From Trichoplusia ni (lineage: Eukaryota > Arthropoda > Insecta > Lepidoptera > Noctuidae), in the NCBI RefSeq assembly GCF_003590095.1, contig NC_039478.1:16492001-16556000 (forward strand): a stretch of DNA of 64,000 nt, written 5' to 3'. Under the pieces are notes generated by a model, which ran no database searches, was not told where the DNA came from, and saw only the letters and a list, made by a program, of their open reading frames with translations. The position numbers and the translations under genes are program-made. This document shows, one piece after another, positions 12,001-23,100 of this stretch; position 1 is the stretch's first letter, and each line of letters opens with the position of its first letter.

Positions 12001-15000
12001 TTTGTTACAAGTTTATATTATAAACTCTATTATGATTATCTTAATATAAATGATTTTAAATATTTATAAAATTATGATATTAATATAAAAATTACAAAGA
12101 CATAACGCATCAGAGGTGGTGATGCGTTATGTCGTTTCGAAGTAAGAGCAAATAACGTCACTAGTCGGTAGAAAATGTACTGACAAGTGTGTGTGGAATT
12201 TCAACTAACTTTATCATGTCAATTTTCTGTTTACGCCATAAAAGAAAAATAAGTATCCCATATTGCTCTGAAATCGATCCGAGGGACTAATTATTTTTTT
12301 TAGTCATAGTCCCTCTAGTTTTTCCCTAGATTAATTACTAACATGTTAATACCATTATTGCAGTATACCCAGCGTTTAAGAACGAGGCTGGCTTCACAGC
12401 ATGCCCCTCGTCGTTGGAGACGCGGTACACAGGCGAACCGAACACAAGAGTCCTAGCGAGACCACAAGCTGACATCGTACGCACACGGAATCCAGGCAAA
12501 TGTGAGTATCTGTCATGTATTAAGTATCTATTTATTTTAGGTAGTGCCTAATGTGTAAGACTTGCTTAATAGAGGGGGAATAAAAATAGAAACCAACCTG
12601 ATGATGGCTGCTAACCACAGCAGCTTTTGAGGTATTTCAGATTTACCTAAGTTAGAGAAATTTTAAGAGGTTTCATTTGCCCGTCGAAACCTAAAACCAG
12701 GATAAATAAACTTCTGCCGGGGCAGCCGGATTGTCCGAAAGGGTTACCGTGGCCCCGGTAAACGAAGAACAAAGGAAGGATGATGGGTTGGTTATAGAGT
12801 AGAAGTCTGACACACCCTTCCGCTCAAGTCGAAGCGGAAGAAGTCATTTCATGAATTCCCATCCAAAAAAAGGACCAATAAACTAATATGTAATGTCTGA
12901 TATAAGAATGGATCATATCGGCGGCTTTTTAGAGTCCATTAGGGACGATTGTAAAACCAACACTAAATCTTCACCTCAAAATTCCAGGTATAACAAATGG
13001 CGGTCGTCGGGTCGTCAAAGCACTATGTGCGTACACAGCCAGAGCGGACTCCGACATCTCCTTCCGCAAGGGCGACCGCATGGAAGTCCTCAGCGATGCA
13101 GAACCTGACTGGTGGAGAGTCCTCCATCTGACCACCAGGAGAGAGGGACTTGTTCCAGTCAACTTCGTCGCCGAAGAAAGCTCCGTGGAATGTGAAGAGT
13201 GAGTGCTATTATTTTGGCTTGCTGGTTTAGAACATCATTAAGGATTGTATATACTAAAACTACGAGGCTAATGTAAGAGAAAGGTTGTATAACCCCCTTA
13301 ATCCTGTATATTACGGACTAGCTAACTAAAATCTTTATGCACCGCTAAACGAACGAGACGCCTTTTTTGCCAAGAAAGTAGTCAAGTCTCTACAATATTG
13401 CATAAAAGTGCAATCTTTTTTTATAACTGGACCTCAAAAAATAGTAGTTCTAGAAATAGCGTGAAAACTATTTATAGTGCCGTAGCATAAATATTCAACA
13501 TAGTCCAGAAAGAATAATAACGAAAACTTATTACATTCCTTCACCCACGCACATTAATTTCCCGTCCAGAATATTCCATCCCAAATACATACTACCCTGA
13601 AATGTACATAATGTTTCGTACAGGCTATCCTAACATAGAATTTAATTATCGCAGCTCGCTTCCTCCTTCCTCTCGTATGATTTAACGTCTTATTTTTATT
13701 CGCATCCCGACGTTCTACGTACCATTTCCCTACGAAATGATTTTCAGGAATTCGAGCAAATAAATAGCAAACGAACACTGATAGAGAGTATTTTGTTTTA
13801 TGTTTGAACTTGCTGTTTTTAATTAATTTTGCTTTAAGAATTTGATTTAGGAGAATACTAAACATTCTGAATCTTTTCGTTTAGAAACGACCTCACCAAT
13901 CATTACTATTGTAATAACTATTAACATAACTTAAGCGCTTTTTAATAGCTGGTGTAACTTTAATCTTATCCACATTCGATTTAGATCTCTAGGCGGATTA
14001 TGTCGGATTTTTACTACTGGATATGGAGCAGACTGGCTGGCCCTCTGGTCGCGGACTCCAAAATTGTACAAAGTATGGCTAACACTAAAGGGACCTACCA
14101 TCGCCACTTAATGAAGGACTTGTTGCTAATGTGTACGAGAGAGTCTGCTCGCTTTCACAACTTTAACAATCTTTATTTTAGTGATGATGGCAGGTTTCCA
14201 GCTTCCTAATTCCCAAGAGCAGCAATAACAACAAAAATGGTGACAGGGTTGATCCTCCCTTCTCGTTATTAATCGGCGACTTTCCGCTAAAGGCAATCAT
14301 CATGTTGCAGTTGGTTCTTCCCGCACGTGTCGCGGAAGGAGGCTGACAAGCTGCTGCTGGCTGACTCCAACCCTCGGGGGACGTTCCTCGTCAGGCCCGC
14401 GGAGCACAACCCTCACGGCTTCAGCCTCAGCGTCAAGGATTGGGAGGAGGGGAGAGGATATCATGTCAAACACTACAAAATTAAACCTCTGGATAATGGA
14501 GGCTTCTACATCGCAACAAATCAGACCTTCCCCAGTTTGCCAGCGCTTGTCATGTCGTATACGAGTGAGTTGACTTTTATTTGTTTGGTTGATCATCTGT
14601 TTTAGTTCACTAAAGTAGACAAAACGCCTTTTCTAATCAGTAATTCTTGACGCACAATTCTACCACTCATATTTTCTTAAGATAACACCATTAACATTTT
14701 CTAACCTTTCTTTACCTACTTTCTAAATATTAGTAAAACATTTGCCTTATCTCAAAAAATTAAATACTACATAACTCATAACCATGTCTTAACCCATACT
14801 CACAAAAAACGCTATCTAAATAAAAGATACTTATGATGTTCCAGAAAACGCGCTAGGTCTGTGCCACGTGCTAGCGCGGCCGTGCCCCAAGCCCGAGCCT
14901 CAGATGTGGGACCTCGGGCCCGAGCTGCGGGACAAGTGGGAGATACCCCGGGTCGAGATACAGCTCATCAGGAAACTGGGCCAAGGGAACTTCGGAGAAG

Positions 15001-16009
15001 TTTATTACGGCAAATGGCGTAACAATATTGAGGTGATGTTTTGTTTTTCCTCGGTTGTTGTTTTTTTTTTGTTAAAAAATATAAAAATTGTTGCTTTTAA
15101 CTTTCGAATCTTGACGCAAAGATAAAGGTCACTATCATATTATAGTGCCGTTCTTAAATATGTAGTTGAGCAATATTTTCGGAGATGTAATATTTAACTT
15201 TTCTTTTTCGATGTTCAACTGCCTTACCATGACTTCTGTTATAATACTTCTTAATCTCAATTTTGTCATTACAGGTCGCCGTTAAAACCCTGAGAGAGGG
15301 TACGATGTCGACGCAAGCCTTCCTCCAAGAGGCAGCCATCATGAAGAAGTTCCGTCACAAGCGACTCGTCGCACTGTACGCGGTCTGTTCCACCCAGGAA
15401 CCAGTATACATCGTCCAGGAGTACATGAGCAAGGGCTCCTTACTCGAGTTCCTCAGAAATGGAGAAGGGAAATTCCTACAGTTCGAGGACCTAGTGTATA
15501 TCGCCGCGCAAGTAGCCTCCGGAATGGAGTACTTGGAATCCAAAATGTTGATACATAGAGACTTAGCCGCTAGAAACGTGTTAATAGGTGAAAATAATGT
15601 AGCAAAAATATGTGACTTTGGACTCGCTAGGGTGATCGAAGACAACGAGTATTGTCCCAAACAAGGATCCCGCTTCCCAGTGAAGTGGACCGCACCGGAA
15701 GCAATCATATACGGCAGATTTTCCATAAAGAGCGACGTGTGGTCGTACGGCATCCTGCTGATGGAGCTGTTCACGTACGGGCAGATCCCGTACCCGGGGC
15801 TGCACGGCAAGGACGTCATCGAGCAGGTGGAGCGCGGCTACCGCATGCCCAAGCCGCTGGGCCACTGCCTGCCCGACGACATCTACCGCCTCATGCTGCA
15901 GTGCTGGGACGCCGTGCCCGAGAAGCGGCCCACCTTCGAGTTCCTCAACCACTACTTCGAGTCCTTCACCGTGACCAGTGAGATCCCGTACAGAGAAGTG
16001 CAAGACTAG
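9025..16009 (+). CDS. Src64B: Src64B, non-receptor Src-family tyrosine kinase (six coding exons, complete)
   Basis: Joined coding exons 9025-9073, 12364-12501, 12988-13198, 14311-14564, 14845-15032 and 15275-16009 give 1,575 bases, 524 residues plus stop, all with GT-AG introns and matching phases. The N-terminus MGNKCC carries the Gly2 myristoylation site and Cys5/Cys6 likely palmitoylated. Order: short unique region to about residue 70, SH3 about 71-126, SH2 about 134-225 with the phosphotyrosine-binding Arg161 of FLVR, kinase about 256-510 with glycine loop GQGNFG, Lys284, Glu299, HRD 374-376, DFG 394-396, activation-loop Tyr406, and C-terminal regulatory Tyr519 in PYREVQD. The MGNKCC start, the SRPCPKP-type linker (here ARPCPKP) and the EVQD tail match Drosophila Src64B rather than Src42A. 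Family knowledge: it phosphorylates cytoskeletal and adhesion proteins at the plasma membrane and is needed for ring canals and actin remodelling in flies. The fly protein is slightly longer (about 552 residues), mainly in the unique region. Odd point: the SH3 ALYDY motif reads ALCAY. Confidence 0.96.
10890..11060 (+). mobile_element. Non-LTR retrotransposon 3' end fragment in Src64B intron
   Basis: Contains GAGGAGGTCAGATAGGCAGT, a CGCTC..GTAAACACTGG stretch, GCTGAATCCGGTTAGACTG and AAGCCGACCCCAGCGTAATT, then AGGAGGATGACGATGA. This is a common LINE 3'-end sequence in moths, recognised from memory of the motif. Non-coding. Confidence 0.6.
12364..12501 (+). CDS. Src64B: Src64B exon: unique region
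   Basis: Acceptor TTGCAG ends at 12363 and donor GTGAGT starts at 12502. The exon encodes residues 17-62, the poorly conserved unique region before SH3, starting VYPAFKNEAGF and ending TRNPGK. It is joined at phase 1 on both sides. The 3.3-kb intron before it is the largest inside the coding part and is repeat-rich. Confidence 0.85.
12710..12880 (+). mobile_element. LINE 3' end fragment in Src64B intron
   Basis: GCCGGGGCAGCCGGATTGTC, AAGTCTGACACACCCTTCCG and GCGGAAGAAGTCATTTCATG followed by CCCATCCAAAAAAAGG match the layout of a widespread lepidopteran LINE tail (a 'AGTCTGACACTCCCTCTCGC' hairpin then 'GTCATTGGATGATT' and A-run). It lies just upstream of the SH3 exon. Confidence 0.55.
12988..13198 (+). 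CDS. Src64B: Src64B exon: SH3 domain
   Basis: Acceptor TTCCAG ends at 12987 and donor GTGAGT starts at 13199. It carries almost the whole SH3 domain: a changed ALYDY strand (ALCAY, residues 74-78), DISF, the conserved WW pair at 104-105, and a LVPVNFV strand replacing the usual IPSNYV (fly Src64B has LIPLNFV). It ends two bases into Asp133, which is completed in the next exon to give EDWFF, the conserved SH2 entry. Confidence 0.93.
14311..14564 (+). CDS. Src64B: Src64B exon: SH2 domain
   Basis: Acceptor GTTGCAG ends at 14310 and donor GTGAGT starts at 14565. It encodes WFF, then RKEADKLLLA, GTFLVRP with the key Arg161, GYHVKHYKIKPLDNGG and ATNQTFPSL, all typical of the Src64 SH2 domain. It ends one base into a Lys codon finished in the next exon. 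Confidence 0.95.
14845..15032 (+). CDS. Src64B: Src64B exon: SH2-kinase linker and glycine loop
   Basis: Acceptor TTCCAG ends at 14844 and donor GTGATG starts at 15033. It encodes NALGLCHVL closing the SH2, the linker ARPCPKPEPQMWDLGPELRD, and the kinase entry with WEIPR and the glycine-rich loop LGQGNFGEV. The exon ends in phase 0 just before VAVK. Confidence 0.94.
15275..16009 (+). CDS. Src64B: Src64B terminal coding exon: kinase domain and tail
   Basis: Acceptor TTACAG ends at 15274. The 735-base exon encodes the kinase from VAVK (Lys284) to the tail PYREVQD and stop TAG at 16007-16009. Catalytic HRDLAARN, DFG, the Src-type activation loop around Tyr406 and WTAPEA are all intact. The second half (about 15700-15970) is markedly GC-rich, so several long open frames on the opposite strand there are shadows. 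Confidence 0.96.
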   Translation, partial: VAVKTLREGTMSTQAFLQEAAIMKKFRHKRLVALYAVCSTQEPVYIVQEYMSKGSLLEFLRNGEGKFLQFEDLVYIAAQVASGMEYLESKMLIHRDLAARNVLIGENNVAKICDFGLARVIEDNEYCPKQGSRFPVKWTAPEAIIYGRFSIKSDVWSYGILLMELFTYGQIPYPGLHGKDVIEQVERGYRMPKPLGHCLPDDIYRLMLQCWDAVPEKRPTFEFLNHYFESFTVTSEIPYREVQD

Positions 16010-17300
16010 TGCTGTGATATAGTCCAATAGAACTTGTATGTGCAGCGCCAGAGACGATGTGTAGGGTCCTCTTAGCAAATATCGGAATTATAATTCGTGT
16101 GTGGACTCGTCGCGAGAGACCGTGTTCACACACACTTATAAAGCCACTTTTAGTATTTTTATACTCAAAAGCATTATTGAACTAAAACAATACAGGAATG
16201 TGTGAGCTTCTTTTTTATTGGTCGACGGCTTTTCTTTTCTGTTTTGTGAATCAAAATTGGTATTAATTAAAACTTAGCCTAAGGCGATACGAAAACACAG
16301 AAATGTATGTTTAAGTCCACTAAAGTAACTTTTGTATTTATAGTATTGAGTAAATTTCACTTTCAATATTATTTATGTAGCTTATAAGCACTGGTAGTGT
16401 TGTTTTGCATTTTGTACAAACTAAATTGTTCACTATGACATAAGCAATAAGATTTAAATCGAAATGTAACACGATATTTTCATATTCTAAAGTGATATGT
16501 GATATTTTTATTTATCACTTAAGGCCTGGCACCGAAGTAGCACGAACACCAAGTCCGGTGTTTCCCGCGCTTATAACTTCGCGCACAACTCCCACATTTT
16601 TCTTGTATTGCGTACAAATTAGATTCCCCTTTATAATGACAAAACAGAACTGATAAACTTTATACGGCTCCTTTGCAATATCATGATGATATAGAAGTTT
16701 AAAATAAACCTTTAAGTTGTCATGTAGTCCCCTCCAATCAAAATTGACTAGAGTTAATTACTTCATTGTGATATAATCTGTGCTCAAGATATCCGTACAA
16801 CTTGCAAAGGGGCCAACTACCCTCATGTAAAAAGACAAATAATACTAGCTTTAGGACCATATACCAAAGAGTTAATTGTACATTAAGAACGAATGATAGA
16901 TGTAGAGAGATGCGTATTTAATTTATAGCGTAGTTAGACCTTGTGACCTGTATAATGTTAATTATTTTGACCAATATTCCCATTTTTGACGCGTATATAA
17001 AACTTAAAGAATATTGATTGTTAATATAATTGGATTCTAATGTTGACTGATCATCGGTCCGTTTTTTATTCAAGTAACCACGAAATTTAACCTCAAATTT
17101 GTTTATTTCCTTCGCCTAAAAGTATTAAAATGCTTTAACCACTTAATCGTTTTGTCGTCCTAGAAAATGTATAAAGCCAATGAAAATAGTGTCTTAAATA
17201 ACATTCCAAATATTCAAACACGTTAAATTTGGACACTTTTGTATGAAAACGTTTAGATTTGTAAGATTTTGTACATACAATGAAATAAATGTCATTGATA
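16010..17300 (+). other. Src64B: Src64B 3'UTR (probable)
   Basis: About 1.3 kb of AT-rich sequence after the stop with no coding frame or clear repeat. The first good polyadenylation hexamer that fits a long 3'UTR is AATAAA at 17284-17289; earlier weaker possibilities exist, so the exact end is an inference. Confidence 0.5.
17284..17289 (+). promoter_or_regulatory. Candidate polyadenylation signal for Src64B
   Basis: AATAAA hexamer followed by T-rich sequence about 20-35 bases downstream. Chosen because it ends the last stretch free of other signals before the intergenic region; not proven. Confidence 0.35.
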
Positions 17301-17623
17301 TAAATAATGTATTTTATTTACACCGGATAATTACAATACATTCACATATCAATTATTTAGTCACTAAACATGGTCACTGTTTTTTCCACTTTTTTTTACT
17401 GAATTCGCAATAAACGCGATTGAGAAATCAGTAACATTGAACTTCTAAATCAAAATGAAAATAAATACCTTATTACACATACAAATTGACATAAAATAAT
17501 ACAATTACAAGTATTTAATAAATACGTATAATATATGATTGATTAATGAAATAGTCACAAATGACTGTTAAAATAAATCATTACAATACCTTCTATACAC
17601 AGCACTTCATTAATGACAAAACT

Positions 17624-17833
17624 TTATTGCGAATTGTTATTTAAAGGTAAAATAATAATATCAATTGATTCAGAAAATTGAATGTTATCAATATTCCAAA
17701 TGTTAAAGAATCTGTAAATATGTTGCTGCATCACACACGTTATACATGCGTGGGCTTTGGATTCACTGGCAGAAATTGTTGAAATTATCAGCATAAACAT
17801 ACTAGCGAGTCCTATGAAAAAATAGACCCGCAT
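17624..17833 (-). CDS. Small ORF, candidate secreted peptide (69 aa), unrecognised
   Basis: Starting at the ATG at 17833, the frame encodes 69 residues. The first 24 look like a signal peptide: MRVYFF, then a strongly hydrophobic run with LASMFMLIISTI, then small residues SAS before a charged ESKAH segment. The mature part is short, contains a CITC pair and an aromatic stretch (YRFFNIWN), and ends NNNSQ. The start has A at -3. An in-frame methionine further upstream (17872) would add 13 residues before the hydrophobic run, which would weaken the signal-peptide reading, and a possible acceptor CAG lies upstream at about 17886. It lies in the convergent gap between Src64B and SLC35B3. I do not recognise the family; it could equally be a chance open frame in AT-rich DNA. 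Confidence 0.3.
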   Translation of the reverse strand: MRVYFFIGLASMFMLIISTISASESKAHACITCVMQQHIYRFFNIWNIDNIQFSESIDIIILPLNNNSQ

Positions 17834-19788
17834 GTTGAGATAGACACCTAACATAAAACGCGTGTGTGGCATTGAGGTAATCACCTGAACCAAGTAAAGC
17901 GCGGCAAACAATAGGGATGATGGCAATTATTTGTTTTTAGTGCCCATCTTATATTTTAATGAAAATAATCTATACTTTTTTACTATCCACGCAAACAAAT
18001 TGATCAAATTACAGTGAATGGAACTTACGAGTGGCATCAAACTTGTGTATTACTAAATCGTTACGTCACAAGCCCCTCTCCTAATCTTTAAAACAGTTTA
18101 ACTTTTTTTTGTACAGATAAATGTAGCAATACCTACGTGTAAAATATTTTTGTTATTATCTATGTGACGGATTAAAAAGATTTTTAATCTTAAAACTTCA
18201 TCATCCCTAGTGCCAGTACCTATTAAAATCCATATCTGTTACAAAACCCACGTGTTGGCGATGCAAACATTGGAGACATATTTAAAAATAAAAGCAAACT
18301 AAATTGTATCACAAATATCACAATATATAATAAAGTAAATTATTTATACAGTATTACAGTTAAAACAGGGAGGTATTCAAAAATATCATTGAAAGTTACA
18401 TACTTATACAAATACACATTTATCAGTATTACATAACAATAAATTAAAATAATAAGATTGGAAGACTATTATCGAGCACTGATGTTTCAGATAAATTAAT
18501 CTCTTTATAAGATCGTCATTAATTTAAAAGATATTAAATCTAACAGATATATAATAATTATAATATTGATCTGTTATTCTCATTACGGGGCAAAAATGCA
18601 ATACAATGTCAAAATTTACTCACAAATATAAGAAATACTTTAGCCAAGTATTAATCAAAATCACTTTTCCATATAAATAATCTCATTTAGGTCTAAGTCT
18701 AAAACATGAAATTTCCTGAAAACATTTAAATTAATTAATTTGCGCTATTTAGATCAAATTCATCATTTCTTTTAGATATATGCATGTCGTAAATAAACAT
18801 ACATTATTGTAAATACACTTTTAAAACTAAACACTTATACTCAGTTTGTAAAGGTACTTATAAAGGTAAACAATCTTGGAGTTTCTATTTATACAAACAC
18901 TTAAAAAAGGATTGATATATTTCAGTGATATATTTGATTTGATAATCTAATATTGATTTTTTCAGAAACGTTATATTTAGATGAGTTTCTAGAAAAAAAT
19001 ACATAATAAGATTGTTTACCTCCTTTAAAATACCTAAAAAAGGTATAGGTATATTTTTTTTTAAACTAAATGAACGCTATTTATTTCCTAAGAAATATTA
19101 CAGCCAAGTAACTACAATTAAATGTAGGTCATCGAGACGCGAATGATTCGTGATATGTCAAACATTATAATACTAGACTAAAATATTCAATTCAATTGTG
19201 TGCTCAGCGCTATGTGTGGGTAACACTTGCAAGTATACAATGACTTAATGTAAAAATGCAGCTTGTTTTTTGTCACTGACACACTAATAACAATTGCATT
19301 GATACATGCACATTGAGATTTGAGAGCACCTACCCAGCTATCTGGGTAAGTGCTACCTAAGTCTTTGTATAGACTGAGATGTATAATCACTCGAGACTAT
19401 GTTATTTACCATAACAATAGTAAAAAAAGATTCTGACCTAAAATGCATCCTGTTGTTAATTCTATACAAACTCATTTTACCTCATGGTATATGATCAACC
19501 CCACAAAAAGGTCAATACTTAATTCATCATCTAATCTATTTCACTGGTTATTAAAAATTAGTAGAATTTAAAAATAAATGCTTGCAATCTGGTTATGTTG
19601 ATCTACAATAAGATTAAACAATAGTTGTCATCCATTTTTCGAGCAAAGCTGTTTTAGACGGTGCGAGGAATAACATGCGGTACATTGACGTCAATATTAT
19701 TTCTGTTGCTATTGGACTATCACTCAGCAATGTATTCCACATTTATGATATTCTCGCATCGTCTAAATAAGCCTTTATTTTAAGTTAA

Positions 19789-19830
19789 TTGTGGAAGCGA
19801 GACGACGCTATATACATCTCTTTTCCGCAA
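19789..19830. repeat. Short foldback repeat GTGGAAGCGAGAC family, partial copy
   Basis: TTGTGGAAGCGAGACGACGC is well kept, while the right arm is decayed (CATCTCTTTTCCGCAA). It lies just past the Papst2 stop on its 3' side. Confidence 0.5.
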
Positions 19831-19928
19831 CGAGTCAGACATACTCTAAAAGGTGTTAATATTAATTTTGGAAAGGAAATCTTTAAATCAATTCTAGTAT
19901 TGAACTATTCACCGTCTTAATCCTTAGT

Positions 19929-20106
19929 CTATACAGTATCTGCATAGACTTTGCTCTTAATCCTGAGATACCTGTACTCCGATTGGTAGAAAGTGTCCAT
20001 GTATTGCCAGCATCTACGAAGCGGAGCGGGAACATAATGCGGATGTTTCTTACTGTAGTGATTCAAATATATAGCTAGGACTACCAGCATGCCAGACCAA
20101 ACGTAT
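19929..20106 (-). CDS. Papst2: Papst2 terminal coding exon
   Basis: Minus-strand acceptor ACTTTCAG ends at 20107. It encodes YVWSGMLVVLAIYLNHYSKK, the last helix and start of the cytosolic tail, then a divergent tail ending KVYADTV and TAG at 19931-19929. It is too short and split to appear as a long open frame; found by following the phase of the previous exon. Confidence 0.9.
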
Positions 20107-23100
20107 CTGAAAGTAAATAGAAGTAATTTAGTATGTTTTGATAAAAGGATATAGTTGATACGACAGGTGAATATGAATGTAGTAATTCAGATAGGTAACG
20201 AGAAATATTAGTTACTACAGTACTTTGATGGATTGTCGGAAATATCGTTTTTTCAGTATATATTTGTGACGTCAGGCAACATTCAAAAAATATCATTAAG
20301 CCACAAGTAATATTCTAAGATCCAATTTTTCAATCGCCAGATAACTTTTATCTAAAGAATGATTGACGTTTTGACAGATTTTCTATAGAAAATGTGTCAA
20401 ACGGCCATATTTAGTCCTCAAATAGAGGATCTAATACTTAGATATAATACTTACTGGAAAACAAAAGGCTTGCTGAATAGTAAGAAGGATATGATAATAG
20501 ATAGTGCCTTTCTGAAGGTGGTGACAGTGACGGCGACAGTGGCGCCACAGATGCGGACCAATGTTAACACTGCTTGCAGACCCACATACCCACTCAGACT
20601 TAGGAAGAAAATATTCGGGTATATTGTTAGGGGTTTCTGTAATAAAATAAGGTATAATTAATTAATTAATAACATGTAGGACTTGTAACACATTGAAATA
20701 TTCTGCCTTAGTAACACGATGGAATGGAAACTTTTTAGCTGGTTGGATCGACTAGTGACCTCCATAGTTTAGTTGATAAAGCGGACCAGGACCCAATTCC
20801 GCTATTCACAATCAAATGGCGTATCTTTCAATAGAAATTGGGTTAAAATTACACTATTTGTATAACAGTAATTATAAATTCATTGTCAATAGAATTAATT
20901 TATAACTATTGTGTTGTGAAAATGCTTTGGAGAATACGAAATTTACATCATTGGATTAGTGACCAGGACTCAAGAATAAAGACCCAGAACCATTCTATTA
21001 TGTATATGTAACATAAAATATCTACTGCACTGCCTTTTTCAGTATGAATCAAATAAGACCTGTTAAGTAAGTATTTTTAAAAACTTTACTAAAAGTCCTA
21101 AAATTCAGCAGAATATTGTATGTGAGTTATCGCATTTACAGGGATTTCGTAACCTTACGTGCAAGATATAAAGATTTATGGTAGTTTTGACCAATTGAGT
21201 TCTTTATATACATGCTTGAGTACGTGTGTGATGTTATAACTGTGGTCACGATAATCGTCACCTGGTAAGCAATAAAATGAAAGGTTTATAACTCGACCGC
21301 ACGGATAGCCGAGACCGAAACCTGCACCTAGAGCCATTACTGTGACGTTTAAAAAATGCTTAGGAAACGGCATATTTGATAAAAAAAATGGATTTTGAAA
21401 ACATCCAATGAGCGCAACATGCCTTGGGTTCGAACCCCACGCAAGACAAGAATTTATGTGATCTACGATCTCTTCTACAGAGTCTGGGTGTACTTGTGTT
21501 TCCCATGTATAAAATTGAATGAAATTCCTCACAATCGCAGTCTCTACTATATAAATGACTCTTAATACACAACAATGAACAAAAATACATACCTGCATGC
21601 TATAATTGAATCCCTCACTCAAAACGCCGCTGAGGCCAGTAATGACAAACAAGTAAGAACAGGCCAAGGCATACGAGTAGAACACGACCTCGTTGTTCGA
21701 CGCCTGGTGCTGTTTCATCGCCTTCTCCTGAACGTTCCCGATGATAGCGTCACACAGGAGCGCCAGAGATATCACTACGATACCTATGAAGTTAAACTTC
21801 GGAGACGTGCTGGACTCCGCTGAAAAAATATTTTATTCATTATTTATCACGTTTCGACTGTTAGGGTGAATATTAGTTCGGAACAGGGTTTTTCCGACCT
21901 TCAGTCACCAACAGGCAGTTATTTTAAAACATGACGTATTTCAACAACACACAAGTGAACAAATACTAAAAATGAAAAGCAGAAATCAATTAAAACTTCA
22001 ATAATATATTTTAAAACGCAATATCATAACAGCAAATCGATTTTTCTTTAATTTGTGTTTCGTAGCAAAATCAGTTACAGACATGATTGATAGAGAAATA
22101 CTGCATGCGACTATTAATTATGACGTCATAATGTCAATTGATTGTGACCGCCTGCAATTGTTTTATAAGCATTCAATTCAATGTATAGGGTATTTGACAA
22201 ACAAAACTGTTTAGGCTGCCAAACAGATTCCAAAAAATTTAGCTTTTTTTTTTTCTCATTAACAAAAATGAAACGGTGATTTAAATATTGTCGTGTGACG
22301 TCACTTACCAGTACTACTACTACTTAATAGAAAGTAATGTTTTTCGCCCCCACTACCAAACTTAAGTGCTTAACATGAAAAACACGTAATTAATATTTTT
22401 GGACATCTGTCTGATGGACTATAGAGATTCATTTGTGATACTTATTCAAATAAACAGACAACTCACCCAACGTGAACATGGTTAGACCAATACACATAAC
22501 CACAGCGGCGATGTAGTCCAGGAACCCATATTGCTTCCCCAATATAAAAATACTTCCAATCATGACCGGAATAAGCTTGCAGCTCTTGAATATCAGCTGT
22601 GTAGGGTAGTTGAGGTAACTTAGAGCTAAGTTTGAGAAAGACATTGTTCCAAGAGTCAATGCTGCAAGCAGTGCATATGTGCTGATTGGTACTCTGAGAA
22701 ACAAAATATGTATGTCGATTAGTTATTTTGTAAAGGGTACACTAGTATTTCTATTTCGTAATTTTGTTCGCAGCGTTTATTAGTCATTGAAATGAAACTA
22801 CTTTTACGGATTTTATCGCGGTTTAATTTTAGTTCCCGACGTTTCGACACCTTTGCAGGTATCATGGTCACGGGCAGACTGATATGGTGTTCGTCTTGAC
22901 AGAAGATATTGCTCGTTCTACCTTCATATTTTTAATTAATTATTTGTGGTCCGACCTACGCAGTATGAGCTCACTGTGTCGTGATGTCTTGCAGCGCTGC
23001 TCTTGGGTTTAGCCTTGAGTTTTTTTTTAGGTCGGACCACAAACAATTAATTAAAAATATGAAGGTAGAACGAGCAACATCTTCTGTCAAGACGAACACC

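Larger units (their letters stand above)
17300..19928. other. Convergent intergenic region
   Basis: About 2.6 kb, very AT-rich, between the 3' ends of Src64B and SLC35B3. Apart from the small minus-strand ORF near 17.7 kb and a partial hairpin repeat near 19.8 kb, I see no gene. The part nearest 19929 should include the SLC35B3 3'UTR; the minus-strand hexamer AATAAA at 19774-19779 is one possible end. Confidence 0.6.

Noticed and set aside
12893..13108. 71-codon plus frame overlapping the Src64B SH3 exon
   Set aside because: It crosses the splice acceptor in the wrong frame; the SH3 frame is fixed by the domain and the phases.
15355..16078. Two long minus-strand open frames (154 and 165 codons) opposite the Src64B kinase exon
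   Set aside because: They lie antisense to a clearly coding, GC-rich exon and have no recognisable domain; shadows of the real frame.
21575..21823. 82-codon plus-strand frame
   Set aside because: Antisense to Papst2 exon 3.
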